The notes beneath the pieces are model-generated. The model worked only from the letters and a program-made list of their open reading frames with translations. It searched no databases and was not told where the DNA came from. Below are positions 44,139 through 57,168 of a stretch of 64,000 nt of DNA, in pieces. Every line of letters begins with the position of its first letter. The stretch's first letter is position 1. The position numbers were made by a program, and so were the translations under genes. Source of the DNA: Lotus japonicus (lineage: Eukaryota > Streptophyta > Magnoliopsida > Fabales > Fabaceae); NCBI RefSeq assembly GCF_012489685.1, contig NC_080044.1, positions 75,688,732 to 75,752,731 on the forward strand, read 5' to 3'.

Positions 44139-45190
44139 TCCTTTCATTTGGTTGTATAGAGATGTAAAGAGAGGAAATTAGTTGTAATATCTCAATATAA
44201 ATAAAAGGAGAAACCATTAGAAGGAAAGTTTGCCACGTGTCATTGGAGGAACCCACCCCGATCTTGCGCCACGTTAGCAGAATTGTAAAAAAAAATTCTA
44301 AATGAAATTCGAATTACTATTTTAGGCAAGTCCTAGAATTCAACACGTGGTGAAACAAGGATTGAGATGCAATACTGATTGAATCTGTTTTCAATTGGAT
44401 TACAGCTGTATTTCATAAATAATTAAATAAATAAACTACTTTTCTATACCTATATCTAGATTATTATGGCCCACTTTCCCTCTAACCGCCCAAACAACCT
44501 ATCAATGTGCTTTGTTTCAAATTTAATTGGTTCAACATTTTTCTAAAAGAATCAGAATATCTCTTATCAAGAAATTTTTAAACTGGTTGACAATTCATTG
44601 CATATAAAATTTATTGCATTTAACGTTAATTTGATTGACAATTTAGAAGTCATTAATTTTTTAAAGAATAAATATATTGCATTAAAGATTTACTTTATTG
44701 ACAAGATTATATTTTTTTAGTATTTTGTTTTGATGGAAAATATTTTTTAGTATTAAAAAAGTATTAAAGATTATAAATCAATTCAAAAAGTATGTTTTAG
44801 TGTGAAATTTTTTTTTTGAAAGAAATTGATTTAAAAAAAAAACGGTCTTCATCCAGGCTATATTTGAAAATAAAAAACAACATGTGTTGCAATATATCCA
44901 GGCTGTATTTAAAAATAAAATAATAATAGCTTTTTAAAACTAGGTTTAGGTTATTATTGCCTAATTTATCTCCAACCGTCCATGGCAGCCAATCAAAATT
45001 TGTCATCATTCAGCTGCAGTGCAAACGTGTGTTTTTGGCTACTTATTCGTGAATTTCAAGAAGGTGATACAGACTTTTTCTTCACCATGCGTGCCCTGGC
45101 CATGTGTTTGCCATGATATCTCCTATGAATCCTACTCTGTCTTCATGTATTGTTCAACCAGTTTCAAGCATGTTATTTTTACTTGATTCC
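44139..45190. other. Intergenic, no coding gene seen
   Basis: AT-rich. A unit of about 50 bp around ATCCAGGCTRTATTTRAAAATAAAA is tandemly duplicated at 44849-44925. Confidence 0.4.
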
Positions 45191-45191
45191 T

Positions 45192-47460
45192 ATAAATAGT
45201 GAAGCTTTGAAGGGCTTGATATTCAGCTCTCAACTTCATTCAATCTAATCATCTGTGTAAAGTCTTTCCTTCTATAGCGCATTAAAAGGAGCAATTACAA
45301 GTACGTCAAATTTGTTCATCAAAGAATATCTTCTTCATCATCCCTGTATTTTTTTTCTCTTAATTCAGTTTTTTTTCCTCTGTCTTCTCGAACATTTGTT
45401 TTCATCTATTTTTTGTTGATTAATTCTTATTTTTGGAGGGATGGCTGGCAGGATTTCTTGAAGACAAAGTTGGATGGGGAGATGAAGGTGGCGGAAGGGG
45501 ACTTCTCTGGATTTGGCAACGGTGATTGGACATGGAGCCTGCAGAGGACATCAGTTCATAGTAAGGAGGATCTGGGTGGGTTTGTGAAGCTTGCTCTATT
45601 TTTGTTCTCTTTGCTTTCTGATCTAAGAGTATCATCTTCTGTACTTTGCATGCAACTTTGTAACTTTCCTTGGCGTACTATAAATAGAGATGAGTTGATG
45701 GAGTTGTTTTGCAACTGATCACTTCCCCCTCCAACTAATCCTAGCATATAAGGTAGAAAACAATGACCGTATCAGAGTAATAATTCTACTATGTGCTTCT
45801 CTACTATATAATTGCGAGGCTGTCTTCACCATTCTTATCCACACCTTTTAATCATGAATTTTTTTCACAGGGTGAGGCTTAACGATAAAGGGTAAGGCCG
45901 CAACGATTCAAGGCAATAACTGTGTGAGAGGGGACTTTGGGACGCTACACTATGCTGATAGGATGTATCCGTTTTTACTTGCTTCTGAAAGTATGTGTTC
46001 CTCTTTCTTTTCCTCATCTTATCTGATTCTAGCTTCTTTTGAATTGAAAAAATGATTTAGCTAGATAATGTTATTGATGGGTTGATGGGTGGTGGAGATG
46101 TGAAAAGTGGTTCTCTGTTATTTTATCCGTGTTTTAAATATATTTTGTTCGCTGGTGTTCCTTTTCTCTGCAACCCATTTTAGTTTGAACTTATTTCTGG
46201 TGACATTAGCTAAAGAGGAGGAAGTGATACATTCTTTGGGTTAGTAGGAAGTGATACATTCTTTGGGTCAGTGAATTGAAAAATAACATTAGGATTCACT
46301 TAACTGAATGGATTTTCTTTGAATGATTATGGTTCTTTATTCAGCAAGATTATGGGTATTAGGGATAATGCAGAATGGTTAGTGGAAGTTATATAGAGAA
46401 GCAAGAGGATTGAATAATTATAGTTCTTGATTCAGTAAGACAATAATTTAGGAACATTAATTTGGAATATAAGCATGAAGCTGAAAGAAAATGTATTTTG
46501 CTATTTGAATTTTAACATAAGAATTTATGTGCCATGGTTTGCTGAAGTAAATTTATTTTCTTCTGTTGCTATCAGGGACCATGGAAAAGTCCAAGTGCAA
46601 GAGTTAGGGGTTTCCTTTACTGTTCACTGTTTTTTGTCTAATCAAGTTTTAATGTGAGTGGCAAATGAAAGTATGTATTGTTTATAATGGAATTGGGTGA
46701 TACTGATAAACAATCAGCATTTCAAGCAGGTCCCATTTTATTTTAAATAAAGATCTTCAAAGAACCATTGAACTTTATTAATGGAAAATGATTTGATTTA
46801 TTGATGGCTTCCTTTCGTGATGATAAGGATGGAGCACTATTGAACTTATTTAATGAGTGTTTTATTTAGGTAAATTATTGGCAGTGTTTACTAATGGTAA
46901 CGATGGAGCACTGCTGAGTTTATCTAAGTTGGATTTATTGATTGCAAAATTATGTTTTTTGTGCTTGGATCAGTTAGTTTCCTTTGACAGTTATGCTTTT
47001 TGGTTGCAGTGAAATTTTGTGCAGTCAAGTGAAAGAAACCTGAAAATTATGTTTGTATTTTTTCAAGATTCTGATATTTTGTTCTTGCAATTTCAGATGT
47101 GGCTGGAAGTCATATAACACATTGAATAGCAGAGGTTACCAACCTATAGAAGAGAAAAAATGTTGAGATTTAAACAAGGCAATGTCATTTGCAACATGGT
47201 TTCAGTAATCAGGGCAAGGTATGAAGAGCTTTGGAACACGGCAACATGCCATATGATATGATGTATGACAATTTCCGTGGTTAAGTAGACAGGCTCTGAG
47301 GTTTGAGAATACAATTGTTATAGGAAGATGCGTCATTAAACACCATTGCACAATCCATTGGTTTTATGGCTTTATGGTCATCTCTAGCCTTGAAGGAGCT
47401 TCTGGCTTGATTTTATTATTGGATGTAAAAGACAGCTGAAGTCCTTAATTTATTTTTTAA
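45192..47460 (+). ncRNA. Possible spliced non-coding transcript
   Basis: A TATA box (TATAAATAG, 45192-45200) is followed by a CT-rich leader. Exon-like, less AT-rich blocks are bounded by plausible splice sites: AA/GTACGT near 45299, TTTTTTTCACAG near 45870, GAAA/GTATGTG near 45990, TGCTATCAG near 46575, AAT/GTGAGT near 46651, GGTTGCAG near 47009 and AATTTCAG near 47097. No frame over about 100 codons crosses them. The single 101-codon frame at 45413 has no recognisable content. A decayed gene is equally possible. Confidence 0.25.
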
Positions 47461-47976
47461 GTAGTATCGATTAATATAATATTTTTTTTATGTGAAGACT
47501 TAATCTTTAATAGATGATTTAATAATAAAAATTTATAAAAAGGTAGATTTTATGCACAACTAAAATACTAGGTATAGGTCCCTGAATGATATATGAACTA
47601 ATGCTGGATGATTAACACATTTGAAGGACCGTCAAAAAAATAAAAACACATTAGAAGGAAAATCGAGATTTAAAATTAAAAAAATAAAGGCTCCACTAAT
47701 ACATGTCTCGATTATGTTAGAACTTTGAATATTTTCTAGACTGTTAGATCAAGTGAGATATATTTTCATGAGCAACCAATTTTTTTGAAAACATTCAAGG
47801 GACAGTTATAGGTTTTGGATAACAAAAATTTCGTTGAAATCTCATAACTTAATTTTCTTAACAAAAATTCGATAATTTTACCATTTATTTTTTAAGGCCC
47901 TCTTCATATCTATACAGTACTACAACAAGAAGATAATAACAATCCAAAAAAATTACTAAAATATATATGCATATTT
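47461..47976. other. Intergenic, AT-rich
   Basis: No gene or repeat recognised. Confidence 0.4.
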
Positions 47977-47992
47977 ATACATTCACTTATAT

Positions 47993-48103
47993 GTCTCCGA
48001 ATTATAGCTCAAGTGGTAAAAGTTAGGAAACATATGAGTTGGGTGGGAGAGGTCCAGGATAAATCATTGGAGGGTGCAATTTATATTTCAGATGTAATAA
48101 AAA
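47993..48103 (+). mobile_element. tRNA-derived SINE
   Basis: Starts GTCTCCGAATTATAGCTCAAG (A box on the plus strand), ends GATGTAAT and an A-tail. A perfect 16-bp duplication ATACATTCACTTATAT flanks it (47977-47992 and 48104-48119). The B box is degenerate. Confidence 0.85.
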
Positions 48104-49310
48104 ATACATTCACTTATATTTAAATTACTAGGTAATTTCTAATATAAATTTGGTAATTAAGTCAAAATTGTTTAAATAATTTTAGAAATAAATACATAAA
48201 TTTTTTTGATATTATATTTATATATAATCCTCAAAATATTCAAACAATTACTAAAATCTTCTATAAACTATATAAAGGGAGAGTTTCATTCAACAATTAA
48301 TTTCAAAAACTATGGAAGTTTGGCATGGGTATTTTAGTAAAAGAGTAATTTATTTCTCTTGGATTGAATCTCAACCGTTGATTCACAAGCATTTGATTTA
48401 TCAAAGTGCCTAATAATGATAATAATGATTTGCAAAAAAAAAGTGCCTAATAGTGAATTATGAGAAGTTAAAAAAATTAAGCCAATTTAGGAGTTACAAA
48501 CATTTAAGAAATTAATTTATAAGAAGTTAAAAAAAATAAACCTTTAGCATCCCACTTTAAATTACCTAATGATGTTACAACAACCATTCATATTCTACAA
48601 TCATATTCTCATATGTTTTCTATTATTGCATAGAAAATAAAAAAAATGTCTTAAATGTGCATATTTTGTAACCTTCAAAATTTGTTTAAAATCCTACATC
48701 AAAGTATCTAATCATGACACAAAAATAAATACTTAAAACCAAGAGAAAAAACCATTCCACTTCTATAACTCCATTCCTATTTGCTTACTATATAAATAAC
48801 AAAAATATCTTCATCTCAACACACAATTTCTCACTCAAACATCTTTACCTTTGAAACGATTTCTCACCCTTGGTAATTTTTGCACATGCCTTAGTCTCAA
48901 AAATAGATAACTTGGTTTGCAAAAGAACCATTGTTTATCGCCCTCTAAATGAGGCTGAAAGATGAAGATCGCAAGTATGATTCATCAAATTATGGATCTT
49001 CGACCAACGACACAAGTAGGTTTCGTACATATCAATTTTTTTATTATTTATTTTTTTTTATCCAATTTTTTCTACAAGTTTAACATTCATGAATCAACCA
49101 TTTTCATATAATGCCTAATTCTAACATAAAATGAGCTAAGGAACTTATGCGAGGTTTCAACAATCTAACACTTCTAATCGTAAAACAACTTTTATTTGAT
49201 TTATGTTGTGCCGGTGTTTTGTTAATTAAATTGCTTTTATATATTCTCTAAAAAAATCTTTTCAATGTAAATATTTATATACCATAACAAAACACATTGT
49301 GAATCTCCCA

Positions 49311-49630
49311 TGTAAAGGGTTTGACACGAAGCAGAAATTCACCAGTTCAGAGAAACCATGTCAACGACGAATGAACTTCTGCCAGCATTCAACAACCTAA
49401 CATTTCAAATGGTATGTTTCCAAAACAAAACAAAAAAATTTCAGTTATTTTGTGTCGGTTGATTATCTAAATTGCTTTTATATATTCCCTAAAAATTCTT
49501 TTAAATAGAAATATTTGAACAAAACAATGCAGCAGATCAAAGCACAACAATATGTATCTCCCATGTAAAGGCCTCGACACGAAGCCGAAATTCACAAGTT
49601 TGTAGAAACCGTGTCAATGATATAAGAAGT
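49311..49630 (+). repeat. Diverged 62-bp direct repeat with coding-like sequence
   Basis: CCATGTAAAGGGTTTGACACG... (49311) and CCATGTAAAGGCCTCGACACG... (49561) share about 80 percent over roughly 62 bp. One frame agrees best between copies (TRSRNSxVxRNxVND), hinting that they derive from duplicated exons. Confidence 0.5.
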
Positions 49631-50168
49631 AAGTATCTGTCATTTAATTTAATTTAGGTTTTTTATTATTGCTACTAGATATTTATTAATAAAAAAATAA
49701 TATAACATTTGACTAAAACCATACCACACTATTTTAATCAAAAAATTCAATAGGTGGTCTAACTCAAAATGATATGAGCGAAGATGAAACTCAATTGCAT
49801 TGTTTAAAAAGGGGCGGGGGACATTCCATGCATCTTTTAGATCTCGGAAGGATATTGATTCTTCAAGTGTCTTGACTTTCCACCAACATGAAAATTTAAA
49901 TTATAGCATATTTTTAATAAACTCCCCTTATAAATTGCTAAGCAGCTTCACACAATTTCGACCACGGTCATGTTTTGTCTGATGAAGATGAAGATGTCGA
50001 CCATGATAGCTCATCATGTGATGCACTTATGTTAATTTATTTTAATGCATTTTCATAAAATTTATATCGATATTTATTTTACCACAAAAAAAAGCTACTT
50101 TCACAAACTAACATATTTGTTCAAGTATATTTAATTTAATTAAAAAATGGAATAATGGTTATGAAAAG

Positions 50169-50169
<1 letters not shown>

Positions 50170-50212
<43 letters not shown>

Positions 50213-50216
50213 GAAT
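50170..50216. repeat. (ATA)n microsatellite
   Basis: About 14 trinucleotide units, with a few more just downstream. Confidence 0.9.
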
Positions 50217-50661
50217 TATAACAATAATAATAATAAACATAACTCATTATGTTGCTATAAAGATTTACCTCATTTAGAATTTTCATGATATAGTATTTTT
50301 TAAGTTTTATAAACCAAGAAAATATGTGCCAAAAAAGGATGACGATGATGAAAGATACACTTTTAATTATTTTTTGTTAAAACTAATATCACCTCATTAG
50401 TTTTTGTTTTTATCTGTTAGCTCATAGGTTCCAGTTATGAATATCATGTTTTGAATGTGTCTATTCTAACTATTTTGGATTGATACAATCATTCTATATC
50501 AGAATGAAATCTTTTTTTTTAAGTTAGTTATTTTGACCAGTCCAATCTTCCAAGTTCTATTTCAAAACCTAAGGAAGATTGGTGTTAATGAAAGCAGAGA
50601 CTTCTCTTTGCTCAATTGAAAAATTATAAGGTTGATCTTTTTAATGACAACAACTTCTACT

Positions 50662-50974
50662 TACTCCCTCCGTTCCAAAATATTGTTTTAGGTTGTGCAC
50701 ATTGTTTAAGAGCTCATTAGTTGATAATTTTTTTGATTAAAATACCCCTATTTAAAGTTGTGTTATATTAAGGAGAGAGAAATGTTATTATTGATTAAGT
50801 GGATAGTGAGAGTTGTGATAGGTGAAAATTGAAGGTGGTAATTAAGAGATATAATATTAAATGAGGGTATATAAGGAAAAATAGAAAAAAAGTGCATTGG
50901 TTTTGCAAAACAACTTATATTTTGGAATATAGTACAAATTCTAAAACAACTTACATTTGGGAACGGAGGGAGTA
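50662..50974. mobile_element. Stowaway-type MITE
   Basis: TACTCCCTCCGTTCCAAAAT on the left and its complement ending GGAACGGAGGGAGTA on the right, with TA at both borders; 313 bp, non-coding. Confidence 0.85.
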
Positions 50975-52496
50975 TTTTTCTTTAGATATTTTGCTATAGC
51001 CCTTGAATGGATGTTGTTTATTGTGGTACATGTGTTCTTCTTTTCATTTATCATTTCTTTTATTTATGCTCCCACAGAAAACCATAATGAGTTCTTTTGG
51101 TTTGTTTGTTCATCCTGTTAAAAAAACATAGAATTCCATGAAATGTTATCCCTCCTACCTTCTATGACCCATATTGTATACCTCAGACACGGTGGTGCTT
51201 CTACCTGTAGGTTGTAGGAGTCATGTTGAGAAGGTTGTACCCATGTCAAGTCTCTATAATGGCCAAATTGTATATGATGGCTGCAATAGAGGATCTCATA
51301 TCATAACATTCAATGTATTAACCAAGAAGCATTGGACTTCTTTCCTCTTCACCCCACTGAAATTTTGGAAGGAAAAACAACAAGAGACAAGGGTTCAATT
51401 TCTGAGAATAGTTCCAAGTATTCTTTATTCTTATTTTTTTTAATTCTTCTACCTTTATGATAAATTTAAATTTGATGATTTTTGGAGAGCATGTTGTGTG
51501 AGAGCATGTAGTGTTCATTTGATTTTTCCATTTTAAAACTCATGAAGGTTGTTAAGTTTTGTTAGGACATCGCAAAACAAAAAAAATTTGTAAATATTTA
51601 TTTAAAAACTAAATTAAATCATTCAATATTTAGAAAACAACCACAAAGAAATATAAATATTACGCTTCTTAAAAAAGTCAAACACATGTATCGCAAAACT
51701 AAAAAAAAATCAAATTTTTATTTTCTTATACTTAAGTAAAATTAATTTTATTTTGTTAATTTAGAAAATCTATTTGAATAATCATAACAAAATAATATAA
51801 ATTTTAAAAAATTTCATGCTATACACAAAAAGACACTGGTCAAAAACTTATCTACAAAATAGTTTTGATACACTAACAAATTAAATCATTTTTTACCCGT
51901 CAACTAATATTAGATCTAAATTAAAATTTTAATGAATTTTGGTAATTCTGTAGATAAAATAAAGAAGAAGTTTTCGCAACCTTGAGGGTAAAATAATAAT
52001 TTAACAATTTATTATACTACATTGAAAATTTGACTATAATTATTTTGGTAAAAATGCAAATTATTCTCCCATATTCAATCACGACCGTTCGTTTCATAGG
52101 AATCTCATTGTCCTTTTGCATTCCCTAATCTATTCACTAAGCTTAATTGTAAAAATCAATGCATTCACATAGGGGTCCTAAGAATCTTTGAAGAGACCTT
52201 CAATATTCTTCAGTTCTTTTAAACCTTCAATCTTATGTACAGCTTAAATTATAGGTATAAATACCTCTTTGTCCATACTTTTTTTACCGGTTTTCTTATA
52301 TGATTTCATAGATTTGTTGGTCCATTGATTTGTATGCGTTTCACTATGAATTTTTTTTTTGCAATTATTATATGCTTTTGTTCTTTTTGGATTCTTAACC
52401 TTTTATACACTTTTCAATGTTCTAAAACCATCACAAATGTAGGTGTCCAATAGTGGATTATATTGTTTTTATGTCCACCAATCTTTTTTATTCGGA
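50975..52496. other. No gene supported
   Basis: AT-rich. A frame at 51174-51443 (+) has somewhat coding-like composition (LYNGQIVYDGCNRGSHII) but no domain I recognise; it could be an exon relic. Confidence 0.35.
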
Positions 52497-52506
52497 TTCT
52501 TTCCTT

Positions 52507-52626
52507 TCTTTTTGGTACATAGGAAAGATAAATTACACCATCTCGGGATCGATCTCTAGACCTTCTTCTCCCCTACCCATATGCCCTCCCAGCTCTTACC
52601 ACTTGAGCTATCATTAGAGACTCAGT
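52507..52626 (-). mobile_element. tRNA-derived SINE
   Basis: The minus strand has the A box TGATAGCTCAAGTGGTAAGAG. The plus-strand left end GGTACATAGGAAAGATAAATT matches the 3' region of the copy at 27875. The 10-bp repeat TTCTTTCCTT flanks it (52497-52506 and 52627-52636). Confidence 0.7.
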
Positions 52627-53317
52627 TTCTTTCCTTAAATGTTAATCACTTCGCATATTATAAAAAAAACTTCACATTTTCTTTTTTAAAACTCTTCACA
52701 TTTTCAAACGTTAAGTGGATTAATTATTGTATGAAAGACATAAAAAACATGAAAAATAAGATGGGTTTATGTTGTAAATCACCCCAATTTAATTACTGTG
52801 ATCAAAACAATATCATGATTATGGAGTCATAAATATATAATAAAAGAGTTATCTTTGTAACTTATATCCTACTTATTTGCTTTATCGTCAATTAAGGTTT
52901 GTAACTGATATTCTACTTTATTTGCCTCATATCTTATAAATGACCCAATTTCTTCTTCTTCTTTTTTAAAATTAATTTCTACTACATTTATGAGGTTCAT
53001 TTTGACAATAAAATTCATTCAAATATTCAGATCGTAAATGAGATATTACTCAACTTAATATTCATATGTTTTTTCGTTGATTTCAAATACTCTCATTGGG
53101 AGACAATACTGTTTGAGTTGGCAACATTAATATCATGGTGGTGTTAGGGAAAAAAATATGTTTAGAACTATGAGGGATCATCACATCTCACATTGGGGTA
53201 AACAACAAACACAAGTGTGTTGAACACCTCATCTTTCACCTAAAACCTCAAAACGTCAGGTGTATGAATCATCTTACTTATAAACAGCTCAAAATTGTCG
53301 TTTTATTTCTATGTTAG

Positions 53318-53440
53318 ACTTTTTTTTTTACAGAAAGTTGAAGCTTTCATTAATGAGAAATACTCAAATCAGAGGTTAATATGCCTACTAAACCAGTAGG
53401 ATACTCCTCTAATCCAACAAAACAATAGTTTGTCAAACTT
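53318..53440 (-). mobile_element. LINE 3'-end fragment
   Basis: On the minus strand CTCATTAATGAAAGCTTCAA then CTTTCTGTAAAAAAAAA, a sequence common at plant LINE ends; the poly(A) is T9 at about 53322 on the plus strand. Confidence 0.45.
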
Positions 53441-53609
53441 ACTCACACTTGATAGACTTACTCACACTTGATAGTGCCTTTTATAATTATTTGAATAAAC
53501 AAAATAAAATTAACACAAGTTTTTAAAAATTACAAACGACAAACAAACATGAATATCTCCCGTGCATCGCACGGGTAAAAAATACTAGTGTTCTTATAAT
53601 TTACTTGTG

Positions 53610-53730
53610 AGTTGACTCAGAATGATAACTCAAGCAATAAGAACTTAGGAACATATGAGTTGAGTGAGGGAAGTCCATAGATCAATTCCTGAGGGTGTAA
53701 TGTATCTTTCTAATATACCAAAAAATTATC
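53610..53730 (+). mobile_element. Degraded SINE copy
   Basis: AGAATGATAACTCAAGCAATAAG recalls the SINE A box. GGAACATATGAGTTGAGTGAG and the end TATCTTTCTAATATACC match the body of the copy at 47993. No clear duplication. Confidence 0.5.
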
Positions 53731-54205
53731 CATGGGTATTTTTTTTTTATATATAAGCATGATAATTTGATAGAAAAAATATTTTCACGTGGTGTAATAT
53801 TAAAAGCACCCATAAAGAACATTTTTCATGAAAAAAATCATGTTGAACGTTTTTTCATAATTTTAGAAATAATCATTTTAAGATTAAATATATAAAAAGA
53901 AATTAAAATGTGACAGTTAAAATATTTTGTTCAGGGAAAAAGCTACCATTATGAGTGATATTTTACTATAAAAATACTTTTATAGAAAAAATACTTTGAC
54001 GGTGAGTAATGTGTATTAAAATCTCCCACATTGGAAGAACATTTTTCATAATTTTAATTACTATTTCGTAATTTTAAAAATAATGTATAAATTTTTTAAA
54101 ATATAATTTCGGTAATTTAGTCAAATTGTTTAAATAATTTTGGAAGTATATATATATATATATAAAGTTTAATATGTTTTGGTATGAGGATTAAAATATA
54201 TTATT

Positions 54206-54666
54206 GGCATAAATATGTTTTTATCCTTTAAATTAGGGTTCTTTGGTTTAGGTCCCTCTATTTTTTTTTTTTTGAAAAAAACCCATAAATAAAAAATAAT
54301 ATTGAGGTTTCAGCCCCTCCTGTCTTCACCTTCCATCCTGTAGAGTTTAGATGGATCTAAACCAAAAGAACCATGATTTTAGAGGGGCCTAAACCAAAGC
54401 ATATGATTTTAGAGAAACCTAAAACTATGAAAAATTGGTTTTAGGTCCTCTAAGATCACAATTCGTTGTTTTTAATTTTAGGTCCCTCTAAAATAATGTC
54501 ACGTCAGCTTCCGTTTAGTGATTCAGCACTCAATGGATTGAAGGTAACGAAAGGGACCAAAAGTTCAGTATTATTTTCTAAATAGGGGTGTTTTTCTAAA
54601 AATATATTTTTGAGGGGCTTAAGCCACAGACCCCAAATTTTTAGGGATAGAAAACATATTTTAGCA
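54206..54666. mobile_element. MULE-type MITE
   Basis: Inverted ends (left GGCATAAATATGTTTTTATCC, right complement TGCTAAAATATGTTTTCTATCC) extend imperfectly over 100 bp. The 9-bp duplication TATATTATT flanks it (54197-54205 and 54667-54675). Non-coding. Confidence 0.7.
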
Positions 54667-54678
54667 TATATTATTTGT

Positions 54679-54785
54679 CCTCAGATGATAGCTCAAGTGG
54701 AAGAGATGATAGACATATGCGCTGGGGATGGGAAGGTTTAGGGATTGATCTGAAGGGTATAATTTAAATTTTTGTTATACCAAAA
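54679..54785 (+). mobile_element. Degraded SINE copy
   Basis: TCCTCAGATGATAGCTCAAG matches the SINE start, followed by a decayed body and TTTGTTATACC. A (TA)n run follows at 54787-54813. Confidence 0.55.
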
Positions 54786-54899
54786 GAATTATATATATAT
54801 ATATATATATATTATTACCATTTAAATTACAAGGTAAAATGCTTTTGCGGGTAATTTGTAAGAACACTTTAGTATGTTTTTTTTTACTATTTTGAGGAT

Positions 54900-55954
54900 T
54901 CTATATATATAGGGAAAATACTTACACGAGGAGTAATATGTTTTGAAAGATTCTACGGGAGGAACATTTTGCCTGAAAAACGTTATGTTTAAACTAATAT
55001 AGTTTTTAAACATTTTAAGTAGTGCTTTTCATAAATTTTAATAGGAAATATATAAAAAAAGGAATAAATGTATGATAGTAAAGATGTGTAGTATGGGAAA
55101 AAGGCGACTACGGTTAGTGACATTTACATGAAAATATTTTCATATTTAAACTAGGAAAAAATATTTGAGAATATAATATGAGTACCTTTTTGAAAACTTT
55201 TAGGAATGAAAATATATAAAAGCATAATATTATAATATATGGTACAATGATTAGAAGATATATATTTTTTACATTTATTTGTGTTTAAATTTTAGGGTAT
55301 AAAGTTTTTAGGTGGAAAATATTTTTCATGTTTAAAATATAAATAATATAATTTTAATAATTTTTCAAACTTTTCCAATAATTTGTGGGGCGAATGTAAA
55401 TAAAAGTATGATAATATAATAAATAATGAAGAGATGATTCTTCAGGATTTAGGTAATAAAGGTTACGTTAAAAAAAAACTAATAAAGGTTAATTGAGTTT
55501 TACTTTTTATTCTTTGGGTTGGTTGGTTGTTTAGGGCTTGGATTGGTTTTGGGTTTTTCTAGGGCTGTGTGCGCTTACTAACTCATGAGAACCTTTGTAC
55601 ATACCTTTAATTGTATTCAACCAAAAAATAAACCTTTAATTGTTTCATTAAAAAACCTTTTGTTTTAGAAATATATGTGTGTTTTATTTAATTATTTTTG
55701 GGCCCAATGTTGTAAAGTAAAATTTCATATTTTCATAAAATTTATTCCCAAACATATTATGTAAACTTGAAATATTTTTATACATATCTTATAAAAGATA
55801 AATGATAATCTAAGTTTTCATGCACACGAAAATTTAAAGATTAGAAATATATCATAATTAGTTCAAATATAATTTTACCACAATTATTTTAAATATAATA
55901 ATTTTATAAAATTTCAAAAAAGTTACCCGTGCATGGCACGGGCTACTATACTAG
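54900..55954 (+). mobile_element. Non-autonomous Helitron candidate
   Basis: 3' hairpin CCCGTGCATGGCACGGG (55926-55942) followed by CTAG/T at 55951-55954. The proposed 5' end is T/TCTATATATATAGGG (54900). The AT-rich interior has no frame. The 3' end is well supported, the 5' end is a guess. Confidence 0.5.
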
Positions 55955-57165
55955 TCAAAAGATAAAATTGCTCATCTAAATGCATGAATATTTTTTGGGA
56001 CCATTAGAAACAACACCTTGTGTCTTGGTGTGTTTCAGACCGTCATAAACATGGTCGGCTCAACACTAAATGAGACTTAAAACCAACTTTAAAGTGAATC
56101 TTTTTTTTGGGCATTTTTGACTTAGTATTAATGCATGTTTTTTTTGAGCCTTTTTTACTTAATATAAAATTATTTTTGAGGCTTTTTTCTTTAGTAAATT
56201 TTTTTAAGGAGACTTAAAGCCCTTGTTTGGGTGGCTTTACCCTTGGGCCGGCCTTAATCATAAATATGCACGCAAAGGAAAAACAAAAACTAAACGCAAA
56301 CTCAAGATAAATTCTTGTCAATTTGAGGAGATCTTAAATAAGTAATAGTACATGGTACACACTATTAATCTTCCCCGCTCTATTTTCCCACTCAAAAAAA
56401 AAATGTAAACTTACATTATTATTTCTCTTTTTTATCTCTCTTATTTCTTTCTAGTCAATCTCTCTTATAACAAAGTGTTAAGAGATATTCCAAAACGGGA
56501 GGGAGATATGGGTTAATGGTGGGGGGAGGGAGAGGAGGTGAGGGTGATATGATCCTACTTGGTAGTCAATATGCAATATTTTACCCATTAAAGTAAAAAA
56601 AAATGTCACTTGAGAGTTGAGACATCTACATGGAGTTCCGTTTAATGCCAAGAAAGAGAAAATGAAAAAAATGAAATTTACAATGATTGGAATACAAAAT
56701 AAAGCATATTAAGGAAAAAAAAAAACTCATTTAAGCCTACAAAGTACAAAGAATAAGTGGGTGAAAATGTTATCAAAGAAAAAGAAGAAAAGCAAAGGGA
56801 CCTACAATGTCGACTTGTTTTGTTGTGGTTGATATGAAAGTTTATGGGCGGAGGAGCAAGATACCAAAAGATATTGACACCACATATTAATCAAAAATCT
56901 TAAGACATTAGGTTTATGAGTCATATTTCTTATAAAGTTTTATTCTCATCCAAACTTAATAGCCCGCCGCCAAGCCACAGGCTCTAATACCACTTCGTTA
57001 TCATAGTCTCACAAACCATCGGGCTCTAATACCACTTGTTGGAGGAGACAAGGAGCCTATGGGTTGAGGAGTAAGACAGATATCGACACCACATCTTAAC
57101 CAAAAACCTTAAGACATTAGATTTATGGGTAAAATCTCTTATAAAGTCTTCTCTTCACCTAAACG
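55955..57165. other. Intergenic with a 90-bp direct repeat
   Basis: No gene. A block beginning GATATTGACACCACATATTA (56869) recurs as GATATCGACACCACATCTTA (57079), each ending near TCTTATAAAGT, roughly 210 bp apart and about 80 percent alike. GGCTCTAATACCACTT also occurs twice (56980, 57020). Confidence 0.45.
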
Positions 57166-57168
57166 ACC

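Larger units (their letters stand above)
48257..53588 (+). mobile_element. Helitron candidate, about 5.3 kb
   Basis: The 3' end has the hairpin CCCGTGCATCGCACGGG (about 53559-53575) followed by CTAG/T at 53585-53588. The proposed 5' end A/TCTTCTATAAACTATATAAAG (48257) resembles that of the copy at 30307. The interior contains exon-like blocks at 48960-50000 with a degenerate internal duplication, a Stowaway MITE, a SINE and LINE scraps, so the element is old or the pairing of ends is wrong. No Rep/helicase ORF is visible. Confidence 0.4.

Noticed and set aside
45413..45718. 101-codon frame as a protein gene
   Set aside because: No recognisable motif, weak context, and proposed splice sites on both sides; kept only as part of a possible non-coding transcript.
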